The position numbers and the translations under genes are program-made. From contig DVDV01000330.1 in the NCBI GenBank assembly GCA_015296075.1, positions 1-49,968 of the forward strand: a DNA stretch of 49,968 nucleotides. The letters are read 5' to 3'. This document shows positions 45,208 to 49,968 of this stretch, one piece after another; position 1 is the stretch's first letter, and every line of letters starts with the position of its first letter. The notes under the pieces are model-generated. The model saw nothing but the letters and a program-made list of their open reading frames with translations, was not told the origin of the DNA and did not search any database. This stretch comes from Leptolyngbyaceae cyanobacterium M33_DOE_097. Lineage in GTDB: Bacteria; Cyanobacteriota; Cyanobacteriia; Leptolyngbyales; Leptolyngbyaceae.

Positions 45208-46359
45208 ATGACTACACCGATCAAACGGATTGCGATCAATGTGGGAGCGGGTTACGTTCCCGGACTCAACACAGTGATTAGCGGGGCTGTACTCGCCGCC
45301 AACGAACTGGGCTGGGAGGTGGTCGGCATCCGCGACGGGTTTGAAGGACTCTTGTTTCGCGATCGCTACCCGGATCGTGGCCTGGTGTCCCTCACCCCGC
45401 AACTGACCGCTACCCTCGATCCAGCCGGGGTGCTGTTAGGGACTGCCGTGCGTAACGACCCGTTCCATGTCCGCACCATCAACGCCGATAGTTTAGTCGA
45501 AGAGGTGGATCAGTCTGAGGCTTTGTTAGAAACTCTGCGCCAGGAAGGGATTGATGCCGTCGTGTCTGTGGTAGGCAGTCGGGGGCTGACCATTCTCTAC
45601 AAGCTGCACCGCAAGGGGCTGAAGACGGTCTGCATTCCGCGATCGACAGAAAACGACATGGCTGCTACCGCTCTCTCCTTTGGCTTCAACAGCACCCTGA
45701 GCGATACCGTCGCCATGCTCGATCGCGCTAAACAGGCGGCTCAGGCAGCCCATCAAATTGCCGTGGTCGAGGTGTTGGGTACCCATGCTGGCTGGTTGGC
45801 CTTGCAAGCTGGGATGGCCGTCTGTGCCGATGCCGTCCTGATTCCCGAAATTCCCTACGACCTGCCCAAGGTGGTGGCTAAGCTCCAGGTCAAAGCGAAG
45901 GCGGGTGGCACCTACGGCCTAGTGGTGGTAGCCGAGGGTGCCGTCTCTGCGGAGCCAGATACCCCAGAAGAAACAGCGATCTCAGCCCTCAAAGCGGCCC
46001 TCTCGCCTCTAGCCAACGACTACGAAGGGGCGCATGTGATCCAGCGATCGGGCTATGCCGCCGAAACCGTAGCGCTGCAACTGCAGCGGCTCACCGACCA
46101 CGAAACCTATCCCCTGGTGGTGGGTCCCTGGGTCAAGGGCGGTGTGCCGACAGCGGTGGATCGCCAACTGGGGCTAGGCTACGGCGCGGCCGCAGTACGG
46201 GCCTTGAATACAGGCCAAACCGGAGTCATGGTGGCTTTTCAACCGCCCGACCTGACCCTGGTGCCCCTGGCTCAGGCTATCAACAAGGTACGCACCGTGC
46301 CTGCAAATAGTGAATTTATCCAGATTGCGCGATCGCTCGGCATCTGCTTAGGAGGCTAG
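45208..46359 (+). CDS. Phosphofructokinase-fold kinase with altered active-site motifs
   Basis: The 383-residue product has the PFK-A fold pattern: NVGAGYVPGLNTVISG at the N-terminus (residues 11-26), the effector/ATP region, and GTHAGWLAL near residue 193. The key motifs deviate: GGDGS is VGSRG (122-126), PKTIDND is PRSTEND (144-150), so the catalytic first Asp is Glu. A second-substrate loop different from fructose 6-phosphate is plausible, perhaps another sugar phosphate or polyol phosphate, or a regulatory role. A strong GGAGGATG precedes the ATG. It lies between the SDR and the activase in the same transcription direction. Confidence 0.75.
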   Translation: MTTPIKRIAINVGAGYVPGLNTVISGAVLAANELGWEVVGIRDGFEGLLFRDRYPDRGLVSLTPQLTATLDPAGVLLGTAVRNDPFHVRTINADSLVEEVDQSEALLETLRQEGIDAVVSVVGSRGLTILYKLHRKGLKTVCIPRSTENDMAATALSFGFNSTLSDTVAMLDRAKQAAQAAHQIAVVEVLGTHAGWLALQAGMAVCADAVLIPEIPYDLPKVVAKLQVKAKAGGTYGLVVVAEGAVSAEPDTPEETAISALKAALSPLANDYEGAHVIQRSGYAAETVALQLQRLTDHETYPLVVGPWVKGGVPTAVDRQLGLGYGAAAVRALNTGQTGVMVAFQPPDLTLVPLAQAINKVRTVPANSEFIQIARSLGICLGG

Positions 46360-46371
46360 GGAGAAACCACC

Positions 46372-47328
46372 ATGACAACATCAAAACAGCCTACCGGCTT
46401 GATTCTCAACATTCAGCATTTCTGCACCCATGATGGCCCCGGCATTCGCACCACCGTCTTTCTCAAGGGTTGTTCGTTGCGCTGCAAGTGGTGCAGCAAT
46501 CCCGAAAGCATCTCGCTCAAGCCAGAGCTGGCCTACAAGCGCAGCCAGTGCATTGGGGCCAAAGCCTGTGGCCTCTGCCTCAAGGAACCCTGCGTCGAAA
46601 GGGCTTTTTACGTCGTCGAGGGAGAGGACGATCGCGTTCATGTCAACTGGGATTTAGCGACTGACTGCGGCAAAGAGTGCGCCGACGTGTGCCCTACCGG
46701 AGCCTTGTATATGTTCGGTCAAGAGATGACCGTCGATGAGGTGCTGGCCGAAGTCGAACAGGACAGTGCCTTTTACCGCGAATCGGGCGGCGGCATTACC
46801 CTCAGCGGCGGCGAGTGCCAACTGCAAGCCGACTTCTGCGGCGCACTGCTGGCTGAGGCTCATCGGCGTGGCATTCACACGGCGATCGAAACGGCTTTCA
46901 ACGTGCCCTGGGCCAATGTAGAGAAGGTGCTGCCCCATGTCGATCTGGTGCTGCACGACCACAAGCTGACCGACTCAGATTGGCATAAAAAATGGACCGG
47001 CGTAGACAATCGCCAAATTATGGCAAACTTCAAACGCGCCTACGAGACGTTTCCCAACACCCAGTTCATCGCCCGCACCCCGATCATTCCCGGTGTGAAT
47101 GACTATGAGGCGCACATTCGCTCGACGCTGGCGTTAATTCGTCAATACCCCAATGTGATCGACTATGAACTGTTGCCCTACCACCGCTATGGCGAAAGTA
47201 AGTACGAATTTCTAGGCAAAGTCTATGAACTAAAAGACTTCACCTCGCCGACAGCTGAATCACTCCAGCGATTGCAGGCCATTATCGACGAAGCTTTCGG
47301 TCGCTCAGGCCAACCTGCCGAGGGGTAA
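46372..47328 (+). CDS. Radical SAM activating enzyme for the glycyl radical enzyme
   Basis: The 318-residue enzyme has HDGPGIRTTVFLKGC followed by CSLRCKWC (Cys 34, 38, 41, the CX3CX2C 4Fe-4S site). A ferredoxin-like insert with two further Cys clusters follows (CIGAKACGLCLKEPC and CGKECADVCPTG), as found in activases of HpdB-, CutC- and BssA-type enzymes but not in PFL activase. Next come GGGITLSGGECQ and the C-terminal barrel with LLPYHRYGESKY. It cleaves SAM to 5'-deoxyadenosyl radical and abstracts hydrogen from the enzyme's Gly. It starts 12 bp after the kinase gene. Its partner is the enzyme at 31846-34358, 12 kb upstream. Confidence 0.93.
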   Translation: MTTSKQPTGLILNIQHFCTHDGPGIRTTVFLKGCSLRCKWCSNPESISLKPELAYKRSQCIGAKACGLCLKEPCVERAFYVVEGEDDRVHVNWDLATDCGKECADVCPTGALYMFGQEMTVDEVLAEVEQDSAFYRESGGGITLSGGECQLQADFCGALLAEAHRRGIHTAIETAFNVPWANVEKVLPHVDLVLHDHKLTDSDWHKKWTGVDNRQIMANFKRAYETFPNTQFIARTPIIPGVNDYEAHIRSTLALIRQYPNVIDYELLPYHRYGESKYEFLGKVYELKDFTSPTAESLQRLQAIIDEAFGRSGQPAEG

Positions 47329-47461
47329 ACCCAAAGTGATAGTCAGCGTCATTTTGGTGTAAAACGCAAGAGCGCTCACTTCGACTCAACCCTAAAGAGA
47401 AAGCTCATCTCGTTGGGCGATCGCGCAATTTGATTCCGGGTTTCGGTGCCTATTGGGTTCC

Positions 47462-48157
47462 TTATACGACTGTGCCAAACAAAGCACCCACAGCCGCTGT
47501 CAACCCCATCGCGATCGCTCCCCAAAAGACGACTCGAACCGCCGATCTCATCACAGGCGCACCACCAACACGAGCTGCCACAACACCCAGCACCGTCAGA
47601 AAAATCAGAGAACTCCCAAACACCACAGGCATCAATCTCGCCTCTGGCGCGACCAGTACCGTGAGCAACGGCAGAGCTGCCCCAACAGCAAACGCGCCTG
47701 CCGAGGCAAAGGCGGCTTGAATCGGTCGAGCCGTCAGGCTCTCAGAGATGCCCAGTTCATCCCGGGCGTGTGCTCCTAACGCGTCATGAACCATCAATTG
47801 TTCAGCGACTTGTTGCGCTAGCATCAGATCGAGTCCACGCTCCACGTAGATTAAAGCCAGTTCTTTCTGCTCAGCAGGTTCGTCGATCGCGAGTTCTTTC
47901 CGTTCACGCGAGAGATCGGCTTTCTCGGTGTCAGATTGGGAACTGACTGAGACATACTCCCCGGCTGCCATTGACATTGCCCCGGCCACTAAACCAGCCA
48001 CTCCAGCCACTAAGACTCCGCTGCGAGTTGTGTGCGATGCTGCCACTCCAACAATGAGGCTTGCGGTTGAGACAATGCCATCGTTTGCACCCAACACTGC
48101 GGCACGTAGCCAGCCGATGCGACCCGTGCGATGTCGTTCTCTATGGCTTCTGGGCAT
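47462..48157 (-). CDS. VIT/CCC1-family membrane transporter
   Basis: I start at ATG 48157 (231 residues), with AGAGAAAG upstream; in-frame ATGs at 48184 and 48187 overlap the previous gene. The protein has the VIT family pattern: WLRAAVLGANDGIVSTASLIVGVAA, GLVAGAMSMAAGEYVSVSSQSDTE (Glu and Met residues of the first metal site), a cytoplasmic helix with paired Glu residues, and three more C-terminal helices. Family members move Fe(II) or Mn(II) out of the cytosol. It overlaps the DUF302 gene by its upstream ATGs and converges on the activase gene. Confidence 0.88.
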   Translation of the reverse strand: MPRSHRERHRTGRIGWLRAAVLGANDGIVSTASLIVGVAASHTTRSGVLVAGVAGLVAGAMSMAAGEYVSVSSQSDTEKADLSRERKELAIDEPAEQKELALIYVERGLDLMLAQQVAEQLMVHDALGAHARDELGISESLTARPIQAAFASAGAFAVGAALPLLTVLVAPEARLMPVVFGSSLIFLTVLGVVAARVGGAPVMRSAVRVVFWGAIAMGLTAAVGALFGTVV

Positions 48158-48170
48158 AGTCTTTCTCTCT

Positions 48171-48554
48171 TTATTTTGCCTCATCAACCATCTGAATCGT
48201 CGTTTCCTCTACCTCTTTGGCAACTTGGGTTAATGCTGCATCCTTTGATAGCCCTGCCAGCATTTGCCCTGGCTTAATCAGCCCGATCTTCGTTGTACCT
48301 TTTTCTGTAAATACAGAGATCCGACAGGGCAACGCCATATTCAGACGCATATCGGTTGCTAAAACTTTCGCCGCCTGCCCTGGATTGCAGACTTCAAAAA
48401 TCTTGCACTCCTCATCAAATGCAATGCCTTTACTGCGCAGGGTACTTCCGAGATCGTGAATATGCAGTACCCCAAAGCCATGATGTATCACTGCGGCTTC
48501 CAGGTCTGTCGATGCTTGATTAAATGATTTTTGAGTTTCAATAACGTAATACAT
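48171..48554 (-). CDS. DUF302 protein
   Basis: The 127-residue soluble protein shows the DUF302 pattern: FNQASTDLEAAVIHHGFGVLHIHDL, then CKIFEVCNPGQAAKVLATDMRLNMALPCRISVF, and KIGLIKPGQML. DUF302 is a small alpha/beta fold that in places resembles heme or nucleotide-binding proteins; function not established. Three Cys are present (ECKIFEVC, LPCR). It lies 18 bp after the FMN split-barrel gene and is translationally close to the VIT gene, so the three form an operon. Confidence 0.85.
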   Translation of the reverse strand: MYYVIETQKSFNQASTDLEAAVIHHGFGVLHIHDLGSTLRSKGIAFDEECKIFEVCNPGQAAKVLATDMRLNMALPCRISVFTEKGTTKIGLIKPGQMLAGLSKDAALTQVAKEVEETTIQMVDEAK

Positions 48555-48572
48555 GAGAATATCCTAACTTGG

Positions 48573-49025
48573 TCATGGCTGACTGCTAACACCATCCGTC
48601 ATTCGTCCACACATCTCACTGGGATGGATGCGGTAGAGCGCCATCACCTCCGCTCGCCCCCAGGCATCAACCCACGTTCGATTAATCGCAGGTGAAAGGG
48701 TTGGATTTTGCCGTTTGACCAACTGCATCACGCGATCGATATCTGGCTGGTCAGTCATGTGTTCGGCTCTACCCATCACCGTAACGCTGCGCCAATGCTT
48801 TAGATCATTTACTTCTTCCACTTGCAAACAGACTTCTGGGTTTGCATCCATATATTGCGTCTTCATCCCAACGGTAGTGAAGATGTAGATATCTGGATCG
48901 TCGAAGTAATAGTGCATCGGTACAACATACGGATGTCCATCCAGGGCACAACCCAAATGCCCAATTCCAACTTTATGCAAGAGGTCGTGGATCTCTTGCG
49001 TATTCATTTCATCGATGTCTAACAT
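48573..49025 (-). CDS. Pyridoxamine 5'-phosphate oxidase-like FMN-binding split-barrel protein
   Basis: I start at ATG 49025, which has GGAG seven bases upstream; the frame can be extended to 49076 without support. The ~150-residue product has the split-barrel pattern: IHDLLHKVGIGHLGCALDGHPYVVPMHY, DIYIFTTVGMKTQYMDANPEVCLQVEEV, WRSVTVMGRAEHM and YRIHPSEMCGR. Members bind FMN, F420 or heme and reduce small molecules or protect from oxidative or nitrosative stress. It leads the operon with DUF302 and VIT. Confidence 0.85.
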   Translation of the reverse strand: MLDIDEMNTQEIHDLLHKVGIGHLGCALDGHPYVVPMHYYFDDPDIYIFTTVGMKTQYMDANPEVCLQVEEVNDLKHWRSVTVMGRAEHMTDQPDIDRVMQLVKRQNPTLSPAINRTWVDAWGRAEVMALYRIHPSEMCGRMTDGVSSQP

Positions 49026-49114
49026 AGTCATTCTCCAGAATTCAGACGGCGATCGCCCATGTCTAGCAACAGACATAGGGCGAGCAATCAGGTCAACTCC
49101 GTCGTAATTGCAGC

Positions 49115-49828
49115 CTACCGGACTAAACCCAAGTTCAGCAGTTCTTGAGGCGATGCCAATAGGTCAATGCCCACAAAGAAAATCTTGCCTTCGGGATTGA
49201 GCAAAAAACGCCATGCCACATTAATGGCAACCTTGTCCCCAAACCAGGGCGTTTGCACTTTCCCGGTTACTTTAATCTGGGTGAAGTCTTCTTCGGCTGG
49301 CTCCGTCACCCCTTGTTCGGGGAGTAGCTTGAGTCCGTAGCATTCGTCGCGCATATACTTGAGGATGTTTTCCTGACCCACGATCGGTTCCTGAAACGGA
49401 GGTTTCAGCGCACCCGTTTCGGCAAATAAAGCCACAGCCGCCTGGAAGTCAAAGGCGTTCATGTTGTCTATGTAACTGAGGACTGTCTTATTGTTGATGT
49501 CCTGAATTTTGACATTGGTGCGAGCCGCGATCTCTTGAGAAGGGCTTACAGGTTCCTGGACTTTGGCCGTACCACCCGCCGAGGAATAACCCATATTGAC
49601 GACAATCTCCTGGAAGACGGTAAGCTGCTGCCCTCCTTCTAGTTGGCGGATGGCTTGAAGCAACTCAGTTGCCTTGGGAGCCAATTTGTAGCCTTTAGGA
49701 ATGGGAGCTACAATTCCCTGTTTCATCCACTCGCTTAACTGATACCAGAAGCCCAACTTAACATTGGTGCCAAACGACGAATAGGCGCGGCAGATCGGTG
49801 TATCTGTGTGGTTGACCAGATCACACAT
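49115..49828 (-). CDS. ocp: Orange carotenoid protein, N-terminally truncated
   Basis: The 237 residues align with the orange carotenoid protein from about its residue 83 to the end: MCDLVNHTDTPICRAYSSF, NVKLGFWYQLSEWM, the linker, then the NTF2-like C-terminal domain (VLSYIDNMNAFDFQAAVALF, GKVQTPWFGDKVAINVAWRF). The ring-binding Tyr (SYIDN) and Trp (VAWRF) of the C-domain and the Trp of GFWY are kept. About the first 80 residues, including the other tunnel aromatic, are missing, and the upstream frame has stops. At the position of the salt-bridge Arg of OCP1 a Gln is found (TVFQE, aligned from memory). The gene appears interrupted by an element on the right. It could still make a stable C-terminal domain, but photoprotection as known needs both domains. 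Confidence 0.85.
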   Translation of the reverse strand: MCDLVNHTDTPICRAYSSFGTNVKLGFWYQLSEWMKQGIVAPIPKGYKLAPKATELLQAIRQLEGGQQLTVFQEIVVNMGYSSAGGTAKVQEPVSPSQEIAARTNVKIQDINNKTVLSYIDNMNAFDFQAAVALFAETGALKPPFQEPIVGQENILKYMRDECYGLKLLPEQGVTEPAEEDFTQIKVTGKVQTPWFGDKVAINVAWRFLLNPEGKIFFVGIDLLASPQELLNLGLVR

Positions 49829-49831
49829 TAC

Positions 49832-49968
49832 TGAGATCTTGCACCAGTTTCAACAAGGGGTTGCCAAAGAAGGAAAAATCTGAAAGAAAGGGCGTAATCA
49901 AAATTTAACTGAACGGTTATGGAAACCATTGTTCAACACGCCCAAGGATTAGTGTATAGCCTGCTTTG
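49832..49968 (+). mobile_element. Probable insertion element edge interrupting ocp
   Basis: Similarity to ocp ends abruptly at about 49831, in the codons for VMCDL. From there the sequence starts CTGAGATCTTGCACC, which looks like an insertion-sequence end, and a rightward gene begins 90 bp inside. This inference would be proved by finding the other end and the rest of ocp to the right. Confidence 0.45.
49919..49968 (+). CDS. Start of a gene cut by the window edge, possibly a transposase
   Basis: The frame reads METIVQHAQGLVYSLL before the window ends. It has no strong ribosome-binding site. If the element call is right, this is the transposase N-terminus; too short to identify. Confidence 0.35.
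   Translation, partial: METIVQHAQGLVYSLL

Noticed and set aside
31846..47328. Bacterial microcompartment locus around the glycyl radical enzyme
   Set aside because: No shell protein, aldehyde dehydrogenase or phosphotransacylase gene was seen in the window.
1..49968. CRISPR arrays and tRNA or rRNA genes
   Set aside because: No regularly spaced repeats, no tRNA T-loop with matching acceptor stem and no rRNA sequence were noticed on either strand.

Overview
The window looks like a chromosomal segment of a cyanobacterium. The palindrome GCGATCGC and its fragments recur throughout, there is an orange carotenoid protein gene at the right end, an AAA-PAS-WD40 protein of cyanobacterial style, a cyclophane RiPP locus of the Grr type, and several short palindromic repeats of the kind common in filamentous cyanobacteria. 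The genus cannot be named from sequence alone.

Layout. 1-5.8 kb: a truncated outer-membrane POTRA protein ending at a Fur-box-like palindrome, two short-chain dehydrogenases (one very like 7-alpha-hydroxysteroid dehydrogenase), small secreted or membrane proteins, and a scrapyard of gene fossils (membrane-protein duplicate, MFS tail, IS66 transposase tail). 5.8-11.1 kb: two adjacent leftward NTPase genes, one AAA-PAS-TM-14xWD40 and one HTH-AAA. 11.6-18.5 kb: small secreted proteins (two with SH3-like domains), a PrsW-type intramembrane protease, a broken CPBP protease gene and several repeats. 18.9-20.6 kb: a leftward pair of secreted proteins. 21.3-27.9 kb: a leftward six-gene run in the order grrP-grrA-grrM, BASS-family transporter, DUF1345 membrane protein, MscS channel. 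It should make and handle a multiply cross-linked cyclophane peptide.

29-47.3 kb is the most unusual part: a rightward, comparatively GC-rich block preceded by a divergent AraC-type regulator and a candidate outer-membrane channel. It encodes a glycyl radical enzyme (split by an apparent 1-base deletion), both subunits of an aconitase-X dehydratase, a BASS transporter remnant, a non-cyanobacterial-looking S-adenosylmethionine synthetase, a two-part ThrE exporter, a stand-alone sulfatase C-terminal piece, a Cys-type arylsulfatase, an alkylsulfatase-like protein that has lost metal ligands, a short-chain dehydrogenase, a phosphofructokinase-fold kinase with altered motifs, and the radical-SAM activase for the glycyl radical enzyme. 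The activase closes the cluster and the enzyme opens it, so the genes probably form one pathway: import and desulfation of a sulfate ester, then redox, phosphorylation, radical cleavage or dehydration and a second dehydration of the carbon skeleton, under anoxia. The substrate cannot be read from the sequence.

47.4-50 kb: leftward VIT-family transporter, DUF302 protein and FMN split-barrel protein, then an orange carotenoid protein gene lacking its first ~80 codons. That gene is apparently interrupted by a mobile element running off the right edge.
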